From Nocardia speluncae NBRC 108251 (lineage in GTDB: Bacteria > Actinomycetota > Actinomycetes > Mycobacteriales > Mycobacteriaceae): 64,000 bases of DNA. Below are positions 1-8,626 of this stretch, piece by piece. A program made the position numbers and the translations under genes. Location of the stretch: the NCBI RefSeq assembly GCF_001613245.1, contig NZ_BDBZ01000007.1:310001-374000 (forward strand), given 5' to 3'. The notes below the pieces were generated by a model that worked only from the letters and a program-made list of their open reading frames with translations, was not told where the DNA came from and searched no databases. The first letter of the stretch is position 1. Every line of letters starts with the position of its first letter.

Positions 1-35
1 GGCCCTCGGAGGCGTCGCGGGCGGCAATCAAGGGG

Positions 36-2237
36 TCATGTTCCGATCCGATGGATCGTTCCGCCTGAGGTGGTAGGGGCCGCGACGGTGTCGCCATCGA
101 TCATCCGGCGGGCGTATTCGCGCGCTTGGGCCAGGGATGCGTCGTGTTTGGTGAATCGGTTGGAGCGGAAATCTCTGTCGTTTCGCTTGTGGTGGAATCT
201 GGTGACGTCGCGGAAGAAGTCGTGAGTCTCCAGCTCGTCGTCGTCGGCACCTGGATCGCTGGGGATCCAGAGCTGTTCAGGACTCAGGTGGGTGACAAAT
301 GCAACGAGGACAGGCCATAGGGCGGGCGCTGATGTCGCGTCGTCGATCAGGTGTGCAGGTAGCCCTGCGGTGTGCCGGGCTTCATGGTATTCGTCGATGA
401 GGCCGAGGCGGATCGAGTCCAGGCCGGGAAACGCTGCAGGGTCGAGTAGTTCGGCAGGGGTCCGGGTGTTGTAGTCGTATTCGCGTACGCGGGCGTTCCA
501 GCAGTCTTGCTCCAGGTCGAGCTCTAGTAGTCGTTGGGCCGCGCGGGATGTAGCCAGTGCGATAAGGCCACCATCGTCGATGATGTTGTCGTGCAGGTTG
601 AGCTCCCACAGCTGCGGGAGCAGCGGCCAGAAGGCAAGCTTTCGTGCCCCTCCCGACCCGACGCTGTTGTATGCCAGCGAGATACTGCGGAGCTGAGGGG
701 CGGCCGGCGTCGATACCAGTTCGGCGATGTCACTGGTGTCGAGGCCGCACTCGGTGAGATCGAGCGTGTGCAGTGTGTGCCACAGGGGCGCGTCCTTGAA
801 TGCCGCAGACCAGAGGCCCATCGGGTTGTGGGAGAGGTTGAGAACAGCCAGTTGCTGTAGCCGGTCGGATCTCATCACGTTGAACAGCCCGTCCGGGCCG
901 AGCCCGGTAGCTGAAAGATCAAGATGTTTCAGCCTCGTCGCGTTCGGGGATTCAGCCCAGGCTGTCGCGCCGTCATCGCCGATCGGCTGGACATCCGGAG
1001 AATCGTAGTACGGCGAGTACGCGCGCTCTCCGCTGAGGTCCAGGTGCTCGAGCGCCGGCATCGCGACGTCCACCGCCAGCTGCTGCGCACCCTGCTCACC
1101 CAGTCGATTACAGCTCAGATCGAGGTGGCTCAAGCGTGGGAAAGCACCTACACCGACGAAAGCCGCCGCGGTGAGATCGGTCGCGAAGACGTCGGCGAGC
1201 GTCAACTTCTCGATACGGTCAGGATCCACGCCCGCCACAAGATGCGCAACGGCCGCGTCCCCGAACGGTGATGCCACCACGTCGAGTTCGGTCAGCTGCC
1301 GCAGTACGCCACTGGCGACGATAGCGTCGACACCGCGGGCACCGAGCCCTTCACGACCGGCCTCCCCGCTGGCACCAGTGATTTCGAGGCTGCGCAGGCT
1401 CGTGAGATTCGCCCGCGTGAAGAACACATGGCAGGCGTCGTCATCCTCCTCGATGACGTTACCGAGATACGGCCCGGACCGAGGAAAGGTTCCGTTGCGG
1501 CCGCAGCGGAATCGGATGGTCAGTCGCTCGAGCCTGTCCAGTTCGGTGCACTCGGCGAGCTCGTGTGCCTCCTGCACGCTCCCGATGCACACATCGACCG
1601 AACACAGGTCCGGCACCAACCCACAACCCATCACATGAATCAGATCACCTACTCGCAGGCCTGCGTGGCGCAACCGCCACGCAGGCCCTGGTGTGGGTCG
1701 GAATATCGAGTAACCGCCGACATCGAGGTCCAGGGATTCGAGCCGTGTGACAGCTGAAGAACCAGCCAGTGCCGCAAGAGCCTCTCCGTCGCTCTCGTTC
1801 CACAGGCCGCCGATACGGATAGCCCGCACGTTGTCCCAGTGGTCCAGAGATTCGACCAATGAAGCCAGCTGTCCGCGCGCGTACCGACCAAGATCCAGGT
1901 GCGTGATGCCACGAATTTCCGGATGCGAACGCGGATCCGGAAACGCGAGATCAACACCGCCTATCGGTTGACCCGATGTCGGTGCCAGCGACTTGACCAG
2001 CGGCCATGCCGGTGTGGAGAAGCCGGCGTCCAGCGCGGCGATCCAGGACCATGGCGCTTCACGCATCTCGGCAGGCCATGCGGCCAAGCGCTGATCACAG
2101 TGCGAGACGAGGTCCTCATGATTGGCGGCACGACCGATCGCAGCGCAAAGAGCACGGAACGCGATCTTGCTGGATGTGCCGCCGAGAATCTGCTCGATCT
2201 CGGCGGACACGTCTCCAGCATCGGAAAGGTTTGGCAT
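36..2237 (-). CDS. Leucine-rich repeat protein (large, cytoplasmic)
   Basis: A 733-residue protein built mostly of leucine-rich repeats. Repeats of the ribonuclease-inhibitor kind (LxxLDLSxNxLGxxGxxxL) run from about residue 110 to 620, for example LSHLDLSCNRLGEQGAQQL and LAVLNLSHNPMG. About 100 residues of helical sequence precede them, and an acidic then basic C-terminal tail of about 100 residues follows. There is no signal peptide or membrane segment, so it should be cytoplasmic. LRR folds bind proteins, but nothing here indicates the partner. The start is supported by a GAGGGG stretch just upstream of ATG. A short inverted copy of one of its repeats lies beyond its 5' end. It is the last gene on this side of the window and its relation to the catabolic operon next door is unclear. 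Confidence 0.85.
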   Translation of the reverse strand: MPNLSDAGDVSAEIEQILGGTSSKIAFRALCAAIGRAANHEDLVSHCDQRLAAWPAEMREAPWSWIAALDAGFSTPAWPLVKSLAPTSGQPIGGVDLAFPDPRSHPEIRGITHLDLGRYARGQLASLVESLDHWDNVRAIRIGGLWNESDGEALAALAGSSAVTRLESLDLDVGGYSIFRPTPGPAWRLRHAGLRVGDLIHVMGCGLVPDLCSVDVCIGSVQEAHELAECTELDRLERLTIRFRCGRNGTFPRSGPYLGNVIEEDDDACHVFFTRANLTSLRSLEITGASGEAGREGLGARGVDAIVASGVLRQLTELDVVASPFGDAAVAHLVAGVDPDRIEKLTLADVFATDLTAAAFVGVGAFPRLSHLDLSCNRLGEQGAQQLAVDVAMPALEHLDLSGERAYSPYYDSPDVQPIGDDGATAWAESPNATRLKHLDLSATGLGPDGLFNVMRSDRLQQLAVLNLSHNPMGLWSAAFKDAPLWHTLHTLDLTECGLDTSDIAELVSTPAAPQLRSISLAYNSVGSGGARKLAFWPLLPQLWELNLHDNIIDDGGLIALATSRAAQRLLELDLEQDCWNARVREYDYNTRTPAELLDPAAFPGLDSIRLGLIDEYHEARHTAGLPAHLIDDATSAPALWPVLVAFVTHLSPEQLWIPSDPGADDDELETHDFFRDVTRFHHKRNDRDFRSNRFTKHDASLAQAREYARRMIDGDTVAAPTTSGGTIHRIGT

Positions 2238-2401
2238 GATGTTCCCCTCGCGATGAACCGATCCAGATCTTGTGTGAACGATGCTCAGAGCACCATCGCC
2301 CCGTGGCTGTGTCCGTCCACATCCAACAAATCCGACTCAATCTAGCCAACTCCGGTGATGAATCGCCCCACCAGCGGGAAGCCCGTCCCTGCCACACAAG
2401 C

Positions 2402-2476
2402 AGACAGTTGTGGGAACTGGACTTGCACGACAGCCTCATCGGGGACGACGGTCTGATCGAGCCGGCCACATCCCGC
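2402..2476 (+). pseudogene. Detached LRR fragment (remnant of an LRR gene)
   Basis: This stretch, read on the + strand, gives RQLWELDLHDSLIGDDGL followed by IEPATSR. It closely matches QLWELNLHDNIIDDGGLIAL in the LRR protein encoded on the opposite strand at about 540-615. The reading frame continues but the sequence on either side no longer looks like LRR. It is best read as the relic of a second, inverted LRR gene or of a partial inverted duplication. The 284-bp stretch 2238-2521 holds nothing else I can recognise. Confidence 0.6.
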
Positions 2477-2521
2477 AACACTCGCGTGGTTGCGCGATTG
2501 CCCTCGGCAGGCTCGTGCGTG

Positions 2522-3436
2522 TCAGCGCCTGCGGCGGTCGTCTCGCCCGTCGACGATCACGCCCGCGGCCGATTCGAGTGGCTTCACAATGGTCGTGAAA
2601 TCGGCGTCCGGTCCTTGGGAGTCCGTGGTCTCTTCCCAGCGCCGGGCCACCGCTTCGGCGAGTTCGGTCGGAGTGCCGAGTTTCGCAGCCTCCCGCAGGT
2701 AGAGCTGGACGTCCTTGGTCATCAGTCCCGTGGCGAAGCCGAAGTCGAAGGTGCGGGGCAGCACCGCACGGGGGAACTTGTCGCGGCTGGCGTGGGTTGC
2801 GCCCGAACCGGCGTTGAGTACGTCGATCATCACCGTGGGGTCCAGGCCGGCCTTCACACCCATCACCATCACTTCGGCGGTCGCGGCCAGTGTGGTGGCG
2901 GCCATCAGGTTGTTGATCAGCTTCATCGTCTGGCCGGCGCCGGGCTCGGTGGCCACGAGGAATGGCCGGCCCAGCGCTTCGAGAAGAGGTGTGACGGAGG
3001 CGAACTCGTGCTCGGGCCCGGAAGCCATGAGGGCGAGGGTGCCGTTGCGGGCCCCCGCGGTGCCGCCGCTGACGGGACAGTCGAGCACGGCGATACCGCG
3101 TTCGGCGAGCAGCGCGCACAGCTGCCGGGCGGTGTGCGCGCCGATGGTGGAGAGTTCGACGACCCGGCGTACCCGGGACCCGTGGATGATGCCCTCGCCT
3201 CCGGTGGCGACCTCCAGCGAGGCCCGCGGCGTCGGCAGGCTGGTCAGCACCGTCTCGGCGCGGTCGGCGACGTCGGTGGGGGAGGCCGCCGCCGTGGCGC
3301 CGAGCGCGACCGCCCGGCTCATCGGCTCGGGTCGGGCGTCGAACACCACGAGCCGGTGCCCGGTTTCCCGGAGCCGCGCGGCCATCTGGAATCCCATGTT
3401 GCCCAGGCCGATCAGGCCGATGTGCGTGTTGTTCAT
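2522..3436 (-). CDS. 3-hydroxyisobutyrate dehydrogenase-family NAD(P)-dependent oxidoreductase
   Basis: A 304-residue beta-hydroxyacid dehydrogenase of the MmsB/GarR type, which oxidises a beta-hydroxy acid to its semialdehyde (or the reverse) with NAD(P). The Rossmann motif GLGNMG is at residues 10-15, the substrate-binding DCPVSGG at 119-125, and the catalytic lysine is K172 in the MKLINN stretch. Length matches the family. It is the last gene of a leftward operon and its ATG overlaps the stop of the upstream carboxymuconolactone decarboxylase-like gene (ATGA). Together with the aldehyde dehydrogenase and dioxygenase it suggests oxidation of a small hydroxy acid or aldehyde. The C-terminus ends in a short arginine run. 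The true substrate cannot be told from sequence. Confidence 0.85.
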   Translation of the reverse strand: MNNTHIGLIGLGNMGFQMAARLRETGHRLVVFDARPEPMSRAVALGATAAASPTDVADRAETVLTSLPTPRASLEVATGGEGIIHGSRVRRVVELSTIGAHTARQLCALLAERGIAVLDCPVSGGTAGARNGTLALMASGPEHEFASVTPLLEALGRPFLVATEPGAGQTMKLINNLMAATTLAATAEVMVMGVKAGLDPTVMIDVLNAGSGATHASRDKFPRAVLPRTFDFGFATGLMTKDVQLYLREAAKLGTPTELAEAVARRWEETTDSQGPDADFTTIVKPLESAAGVIVDGRDDRRRR

Positions 3437-3810
3437 CGGTCGCTGTCCATCTCGGCGAATGCTTCCCGGGCGATCCGGAAGCTGTCGACACCCGCCGGGA
3501 CACCGGCGTACACGGCGACCTGTAGCAGCACCTCACGGATCTCGTCGCGTGTGACACCGTTGTTGAGCGCTGCCTTGACATGGGTGCGTAATTCGTGCGG
3601 CCGGTTGAGTGCCGAGATCATGGCGAGGTTGAGCATCGACCGGATCTTCGGTGAGAGGCCGTCGCGCCCCCACACCGCTCCCCAGCAGTACTCGGTGACG
3701 AGGTCCTGCAACGGCTTGGTGAAATCGTCGCCGGCGTTGCTACCGACGTAGTCCGCGCCGAGCACCTGGGCACGAATCCGGCGACCCCTGTCGTAGGTGT
3801 CCTCGTTCAT
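3433..3810 (-). CDS. Carboxymuconolactone decarboxylase-family protein
   Basis: A 125-residue single-domain protein of the carboxymuconolactone decarboxylase (CMD/AhpD-like) fold. The helical core with RSMLNLAMISALNRPHELR and GVTRDEIREVLLQVAVYAGVPA is typical of the PcaC branch. There is no CxxC, so the AhpD peroxidase chemistry is unlikely. In PcaC-type enzymes the fold decarboxylates a lactone, and here it could act on a ring-cleavage product. It lies between the dioxygenase gene (46 bp upstream) and the dehydrogenase gene (overlapping by 4 bases), so all are probably co-transcribed and coupled. Confidence 0.85.
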   Translation of the reverse strand: MNEDTYDRGRRIRAQVLGADYVGSNAGDDFTKPLQDLVTEYCWGAVWGRDGLSPKIRSMLNLAMISALNRPHELRTHVKAALNNGVTRDEIREVLLQVAVYAGVPAGVDSFRIAREAFAEMDSDR

Positions 3811-3856
3811 GGGTGTTCTTCCTGCCTGTCGGGGGCCGGACGGTCGCGGGCGGGGT

Positions 3857-4663
3857 TCAACTCCATGCTTCTTCGCCGGCGATGGTCGTGCGGTGCATCG
3901 TTCGCTCGGACGCCGGATCGTAGGGTAGGGCCCGATGCAGCATGCCGGTGTTGTCCCAGATCACCAGGTCGCCGACCGACCATTCGTGGGTATAGCGAAA
4001 ACGTGGCTGGGTGGACCACTCCAGCAGTTCGTCGAGTAGTTCGCGGCTCCGGTCGGGGTCCATGCCGACGATATGGTCGGTGGTGGCGCCGATGACCAAG
4101 GACCGCCGGCCGTCGCGTCGCTGCCACACCAGCGCGCTCTCATGGGTGGGGATCCGCCGCCATCGGGCGAGCTGCTGTTCGGTGGGATCGGGGTTCACCG
4201 CGCGCTGCGCCGCCTCGAGACTGTGGACCACACGCAGGTCCGCACAGCGTGTGCGGTCACGCTCCGGCAGATTCTCGTAAGCCGCGTAGGTGCTGGCGAA
4301 TTCGGTGCCGCCGCCGACCATCGCCACATGCCGTGCGGTGAGCATGGTGGCCTTCGCGGGTATCCGGTTCGTGGTGTCGTCGATATGCCAGCAGAAGGTT
4401 CCCCTGAGATATTCGGCGGTGGGGTTCTTGCCGGGGTCCAGCGAAACGGTGAAGATCTCTTTCCCGCCGGGAGCCAGTACGGTACCCAGTTTGCGGCTCA
4501 GCTCGAGCTGGGCCGAGTCGTCGAGGTGGGCACCGCGAATCAGCAGTACGCCGCGCCACTTGATCGCCTCCCGGATCCGGGCGACGGTGGCGTCGGACAG
4601 CAGATCGCCGACATCGATCAGTTCGGCTCCGAGTTCGGGGCTCAATGCCACTGTTTCTGTCAT
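3857..4663 (-). CDS. TauD/TfdA-family Fe(II)/2-oxoglutarate dioxygenase
   Basis: A 268-residue non-haem iron oxygenase that couples 2-oxoglutarate decarboxylation to hydroxylation of a substrate. The iron ligands are visible: H93 and D95 in CWHIDDTTN and the distal H243 in GMLHRALPYD. Arginines R254/R258 in ERTMHRTTI are placed to bind 2-oxoglutarate. The family includes TauD (taurine), TfdA (2,4-D) and AtsK (alkyl sulfate), and the substrate here is unknown. It sits 91 bp downstream of the aldehyde dehydrogenase gene. Hydroxylation next to a heteroatom would release an aldehyde, which would suit that neighbour (inference). Confidence 0.88.
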   Translation of the reverse strand: MTETVALSPELGAELIDVGDLLSDATVARIREAIKWRGVLLIRGAHLDDSAQLELSRKLGTVLAPGGKEIFTVSLDPGKNPTAEYLRGTFCWHIDDTTNRIPAKATMLTARHVAMVGGGTEFASTYAAYENLPERDRTRCADLRVVHSLEAAQRAVNPDPTEQQLARWRRIPTHESALVWQRRDGRRSLVIGATTDHIVGMDPDRSRELLDELLEWSTQPRFRYTHEWSVGDLVIWDNTGMLHRALPYDPASERTMHRTTIAGEEAWS

Positions 4664-4754
4664 CGGAACACGTCTCCTAATACTGTTGCGTTGTCCTTGT
4701 CGCGGTGGCGGGTGCGGCAGGCCGATGCGCCGAGTAGGTGGGAGCCGCGGGCTC

Positions 4755-6179
4755 TCACAGTTTCACCACAACGGTTTTGGTTGCCGTGACCGCATCGAGG
4801 GCCGCGACGCCCTTCTCCCTGCCGTACCCGGATCTCCGGAATCCACCGAACGGCAATTCGACACCACCGCCGGCGCCGTAGGTGTTGACGTAGACCTGCC
4901 CGGCGACGACCTCGGCCGCCAGCCGGTGCGCGCGGGACAGGTCCCGCGTCCACAGTGCTGCCAGCAGTGCGTAGTCGGTGCCGTTGGCCAGGGCGAGTGC
5001 TTCGTCCTCGCCGGCGAAAGTATTGACGGTGAGTACCGGCCCGAAGATCTCTTCCTGCGCGACGGCGGCCGCCGGATCGACACCGTCGATGAGCGTCGGT
5101 GCGAAGTAGGCGCCGTCGGCCAGATCGCTACCGCTGGGCGCGGCGCCGCCACACAGGATTTCTCCCCGGGTAAGCCCGGCCACCATGGTGGCGACCCGTG
5201 CCTGCTGCTTTCGGGAGATCAGTGGTCCCAGCGCGGGATCGTCGGAACCGGGCCCGATGGTGACCCGGGCGAACTGCTGGAGCACCTTCTCCACCAGGGC
5301 GTCGTGGACCGATTCCGCTACCAGCAGCCGCGAACCCGCCGAACAGGTCTGTCCGGCATTCTGCAGAATCGCCTTCGCGACGAATTCCGCCGCGCTGTCC
5401 AGATCGGCGTCGGCGAAGACGATCTGCGGAGATTTTCCGCCCAGTTCCAGGACGGTCGGTACCACGCGCTGGGCGGCGGCACGGGCTACCTCCGAGCCTA
5501 TCCGGGTAGATCCCACGAAGCCGAGGAAATCGATTCCGGGGTGGGCGGTCAGCGCGGCACCGGCCTCGGCCCCGATACCGGTGACGACGTTGAAAACTCC
5601 GGCCGGCAGACCGCACTCGACGGCGATCCGGGCGAGTGCTACTGCGGTGCGGGGTGTTTCGTCTGCGGGTTTGGCGACGACGGCGTTACCCGCCGCGATC
5701 GCGGGCGCCACCGCACGGGCGATGAGCTGGATCGGATAGTTCCACGCCACGATATGTCCGGTGACTCCCAGCGGTTCGCGTCGGGTGTAGACGTGGAGAT
5801 CGCTGTTCAACGGGATGGTCTGCCCGTAGTAGGTGTCGATGGCGTGCGCGTAGAAGCGGAAGTATCGCGCCGCGACGGTGACATCCGCGCGCGCCTGGCT
5901 CGCCGGTTTACCGGTGTCCTCGCATTCGTACCGTGCGATTTCGCCATGATGGGTATCGATCGCGTCGGCGATCCGGCCGAGGACCGCCGACCTGTGTTCG
6001 GTTGTGGTGGTGCGCCAGTGGCGGAGCGCGCGCCGAGCCGCGCCGACCGCCCGGTCCACCTCGTCCGGTCCGCCGCGTGCCACCGGCCCCAAGGACCGGG
6101 ATGTCGCGGGGTCGATGTTGTCGTATACCTCGGCGGAGGGCACGGCGGTGCCGTCGATGAACGATTCCGTAGCAGGCAT
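4755..6179 (-). CDS. Aldehyde dehydrogenase (NAD(P)-dependent)
   Basis: A 474-residue aldehyde dehydrogenase that oxidises an aldehyde to the acid. The general base E245 in LELGGKSP and the nucleophile C279 in NAGQTCSAG are both present, as are the cofactor-binding AWNYP and GSTRIG stretches. The reading frame is open upstream to 6287, but an ATG at 6179 preceded by GAGGTGA and aligned to the usual family N-terminus (ATESFIDGT) is the likely start. It lies 22 bp after the unknown protein gene, in the same operon. Similar enzymes act on betaine, aminobutyraldehyde or aromatic aldehydes, and the specificity cannot be assigned. Confidence 0.9.
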   Translation of the reverse strand: MPATESFIDGTAVPSAEVYDNIDPATSRSLGPVARGGPDEVDRAVGAARRALRHWRTTTTEHRSAVLGRIADAIDTHHGEIARYECEDTGKPASQARADVTVAARYFRFYAHAIDTYYGQTIPLNSDLHVYTRREPLGVTGHIVAWNYPIQLIARAVAPAIAAGNAVVAKPADETPRTAVALARIAVECGLPAGVFNVVTGIGAEAGAALTAHPGIDFLGFVGSTRIGSEVARAAAQRVVPTVLELGGKSPQIVFADADLDSAAEFVAKAILQNAGQTCSAGSRLLVAESVHDALVEKVLQQFARVTIGPGSDDPALGPLISRKQQARVATMVAGLTRGEILCGGAAPSGSDLADGAYFAPTLIDGVDPAAAVAQEEIFGPVLTVNTFAGEDEALALANGTDYALLAALWTRDLSRAHRLAAEVVAGQVYVNTYGAGGGVELPFGGFRRSGYGREKGVAALDAVTATKTVVVKL

Positions 6180-6201
6180 GGGGTTCACCTCGCGATACCC
6201 G

Positions 6202-6801
6202 TCACCCGACCGGCCATCCGGTGCGAGCCTGCGGCGCGGACCGGGAGGTGGCACGGGTGCAGAAACTCTCGGTGGGCGCGACGGCATCGACCTCGCCGCG
6301 GACCACGCGCAGAGCCTGTTGTTTGAAGACGCGGGCGGCGTGGCTGAGCCGGTGTGTGGTGGATTCGGCTCGGTCGCCGGTCATCCCGGCGTACTGCTGC
6401 CCCCAGGTCGAGACCTCGATCGTTCCCCGGTCGAGGCACTCCTGAACGCGGCCGCGCAGCCTGTCTTCGGCGGCCATCAACGCCCCCGAAATCGCCAATG
6501 CCTGCGGCTGTAGCACTCGCCGTCGACCGAGTACGGTGTCCAGATCGATTGCGTCGGCCCCCAATATCCGAGCCGGCCGCGGATTGTCGAGTTCGCCGGC
6601 GACCACCGTGACCTCCCAGCCGGCCATCGAAAGATCGAATATCGCGCCGCCCGCTGCGCTCACCGCATCGTCCATGCTGATCCCGAGTACCGCCAGCTGC
6701 GGCCGTAGGCCCCAGTGTGCCCGGCCGTGGATGTAGGTGAGGGCGGCAACCGGTGTCACGTTGTTCTGGGCCGTCGGGAGCGTCGGGGCGGACGGAGTCA
6801 T
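6202..6801 (-). CDS. Conserved hypothetical protein, first gene of the dioxygenase operon
   Basis: About 199 residues, soluble, with no motif I can assign to an enzyme family. A hydrophobic stretch near residues 45-75 (AAGGAIFDLSMAGWEVTVVA) reads like a Rossmann-type beta-alpha-beta unit, followed by NPRPARILGADAIDLD. The second half is charged and helical, with a Ser/Thr/Arg-rich C-terminus. The ATG at 6801 is chosen over the upstream one at 6840 because GAGGGAGAA precedes it at good spacing. A 23-bp motif shared with the nearby TetR promoter lies 59-81 bp upstream. Being first in the operon, it is probably functionally tied to the aldehyde dehydrogenase and dioxygenase, but its role is unknown. 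Confidence 0.7.
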   Translation of the reverse strand: MTPSAPTLPTAQNNVTPVAALTYIHGRAHWGLRPQLAVLGISMDDAVSAAGGAIFDLSMAGWEVTVVAGELDNPRPARILGADAIDLDTVLGRRRVLQPQALAISGALMAAEDRLRGRVQECLDRGTIEVSTWGQQYAGMTGDRAESTTHRLSHAARVFKQQALRVVRGEVDAVAPTESFCTRATSRSAPQARTGWPVG

Positions 6802-6859
6802 GGGTTCTCCCTCGTTGTGGGACGACGGATCGCCGCGCACCGGAGGACGGCGCGCTTAA

Positions 6860-6882
6860 AATATCCTGATCCGTATACTTTT
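6860..6882. promoter_or_regulatory. Candidate TetR operator, copy A
   Basis: AATATCCT-n5-GTATACTTTT, an AT-rich island in GC-rich DNA. It lies just upstream of the operon beginning at 6801. The same motif with the same 5-base spacer occurs at 7586-7608, between the TetR gene and its divergent SDR. All 18 flanking bases agree and only the spacer differs. The right half contains the self-complementary GTATAC. It is a good candidate for the binding site of the TetR encoded at 6930-7556. Confidence 0.6.
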
Positions 6883-6929
6883 ACTATAAGGCCCGGACGG
6901 CGGGAGGGTGACCGTTTTCGGGTGACACT

Positions 6930-7556
6930 TCAGCGGGGCGTGGCCCCGCGGAGGAAAAGCCGGACGGCGTGCCGGAGATGGCGTTGCTCTTGTTGCGCCG
7001 AGCGGAAGAGGCCGAAATCGGCCATCCTGCCGGGAACCAGCTCCACCATCGCGAGGAACTGTTCGGCGGCCAGCTCGATATCCTCGACGTCGATCGTGCC
7101 CTCGGCGGTGCCGCGGCGCAGTATCCGCACGACCGCCCGTTGCCGCCCGGACCACATCATCGAATCCGTGCTGATCGCGAATTCCGGAAACCTGGCCGAC
7201 TCGTTCATCGCGATCCGCATCAGCCGGACATTCTCCGGGTCGAGTGCGCGGTCGAGCGCCACCCGGCCGATCTCGAGGAGTGCCGTCTCGGGGTCCTTGT
7301 CGTCGACGGCGGGGTCGTCCTCGGGCGACACATACTTCGACAGCGCCCACGGAATGACATCGGCGAACACGGAACGTTTGTCCGGATAGCGCGCGTACAG
7401 TGAACGTTTCGTGATCCCGGCCTTCCGGGCGATGGCTTCCATCGTCGCCCCGTCGTAGCCGGACTCGAGAAATATGGCGACCGCGGCCTCGCGGACTGCC
7501 CGGTTCAGCTTCTTGGCCTCGGCCTGTGTGGGGCGGCCGCGTCTCGTCTCCACCAT
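6930..7556 (-). CDS. TetR/AcrR-family transcriptional regulator
   Basis: A 208-residue one-component repressor. The N-terminal helix-turn-helix is seen at about residues 37-62 (ATMEAIARKAGITKRSLYAR, then YPDK). A helical ligand-binding C-terminal domain follows. The gene lies between the 6801 operon and the divergent SDR at 7674, and is flanked on both sides by the shared AATATCCT-n5-GTATACTTTT motif. It therefore probably represses its own promoter, the SDR and the operon. No clear ribosome-binding site precedes the ATG, so the start could instead be a codon or two downstream. Confidence 0.9.
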   Translation of the reverse strand: MVETRRGRPTQAEAKKLNRAVREAAVAIFLESGYDGATMEAIARKAGITKRSLYARYPDKRSVFADVIPWALSKYVSPEDDPAVDDKDPETALLEIGRVALDRALDPENVRLMRIAMNESARFPEFAISTDSMMWSGRQRAVVRILRRGTAEGTIDVEDIELAAEQFLAMVELVPGRMADFGLFRSAQQEQRHLRHAVRLFLRGATPR

Positions 7557-7585
7557 CAGGGCAGCCTACCGTTCCGCAGCGATAT

Positions 7586-7608
7586 AATATCCTTCTTAGT
7601 ATACTTTT
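7586..7608. promoter_or_regulatory. Candidate TetR operator, copy B
   Basis: AATATCCT-n5-GTATACTTTT in the 117-bp divergent promoter region between the TetR gene (start 7556) and the SDR gene (start 7674). It matches copy A at 6860-6882 at 18 of 23 positions, all mismatches being in the spacer. Its place, 30 bp from the TetR start, fits autoregulation. Confidence 0.6.
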
Positions 7609-7673
7609 CGGAGAGGCCGTTCCGCTTCGCCGGCACGGTGTGTAATCCCTGCCTCACCTGGATCGGAGTGTCG

Positions 7674-8621
7674 ATGACGATTCCACCCACGATCGAACGC
7701 GCCGGGCCTGGTTCGCGCCCCACTGCCGAGGGGGTCGTTTCCGGAGCGGATCTGACCGGCCGCACCTGTGTGATCACCGGGGCCTCCTCCGGGCTCGGCC
7801 TGGAATCCGCACGGGTCCTCGCCCGCGCCGGGGCCCATATCGTCCTGACTGCCCGGCGTCCCGGTGCTGCCGATGAGGCCGCCGCCGAGATCCGCCGCGA
7901 GGTCCCCGCGGCACGGTTGTCCACCGTCGGCCTGGATCTGGCTTCGCTGGACGGGGTCCGGGCAGCCGCCGCACGCATCACCGAACTCGCCCCGGTCATC
8001 CATGTGCTCATGAACAACGCCGGAGTGATGTTCACCCCGTTCGCCCGCACCGCCGACGGTTTCGAGTTGCAGTTCGGCACGAACCATCTCGGCCACTTCG
8101 AACTCACCCGTTTACTCCTCGACCGGCTGCGTGCGGCCGAGGGCGCCAGAATTGTCAACCTCGCCTCGGAGGGGTACCGGATCGCCGACGTCGATCTGAC
8201 CGATCCGCACTGGGAGAAACGGGACTACGACAAGTTCCGGGCCTATGGTGCGTCCAAGACCGCCAACATCCTGCACGCCGTCGAACTCGACCGGCTGCTG
8301 CGCGCGGACGGAATCCGGGTCTGCGCGGTGCATCCCGGCAGGGTCGCCACCCGGCTGGCCCGGCATTTGACCCGGGCCGATGTGGCGGCGATTCCGGTCG
8401 AGCGGGCGGGGCCGCCCCGCCGGCCCGATCCCGAACCGGGCGTTCTCACGCCGCAGGAAGGTGCGGCGACCCAGGTGTGGGCGGCGGTACATCCGGAGCC
8501 GCTGGGCCTCGACGGCGTGTACTTCGCGAACTGTGCGGCCGAGCCCGAAATCGCGGGTTATGCGGTGGACCCCGAGCGGGCCGCGGAGTTGTGGGAGTTG
8601 TCCGAACAATTGTGCCGGTAG
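7674..8621 (+). CDS. Short-chain dehydrogenase (retinol/protochlorophyllide reductase type)
   Basis: A 315-residue NAD(P)-dependent SDR. The cofactor motif TGASSGLG is at 35-42, NNAG at 114-117, the catalytic serine S165 in NLASEG, and Y191/K195 in YGASK. The long insert before YxxxK and the C-terminal extension are usual in the retinol dehydrogenase/WWOX-like branch, which acts on bulky lipophilic alcohols or ketones. The start is placed at the ATG at 7674 behind GGAGTG; the frame is open to 7638. It is divergent from the TetR gene and shares its operator region, so it is probably controlled by that repressor. It converges with the TetR gene ending at 8627. Confidence 0.85.
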   Translation: MTIPPTIERAGPGSRPTAEGVVSGADLTGRTCVITGASSGLGLESARVLARAGAHIVLTARRPGAADEAAAEIRREVPAARLSTVGLDLASLDGVRAAAARITELAPVIHVLMNNAGVMFTPFARTADGFELQFGTNHLGHFELTRLLLDRLRAAEGARIVNLASEGYRIADVDLTDPHWEKRDYDKFRAYGASKTANILHAVELDRLLRADGIRVCAVHPGRVATRLARHLTRADVAAIPVERAGPPRRPDPEPGVLTPQEGAATQVWAAVHPEPLGLDGVYFANCAAEPEIAGYAVDPERAAELWELSEQLCR

Positions 8622-8626
8622 CGGGT

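Noticed and set aside
2522-3751. Long rightward open frame starting near 2270
   Set aside because: Beyond the LRR fragment it is antisense to the 3-hydroxyisobutyrate dehydrogenase-like and CMD genes, with low-complexity composition and no family motifs. GC-rich codon bias of the real genes opens the opposite frame.
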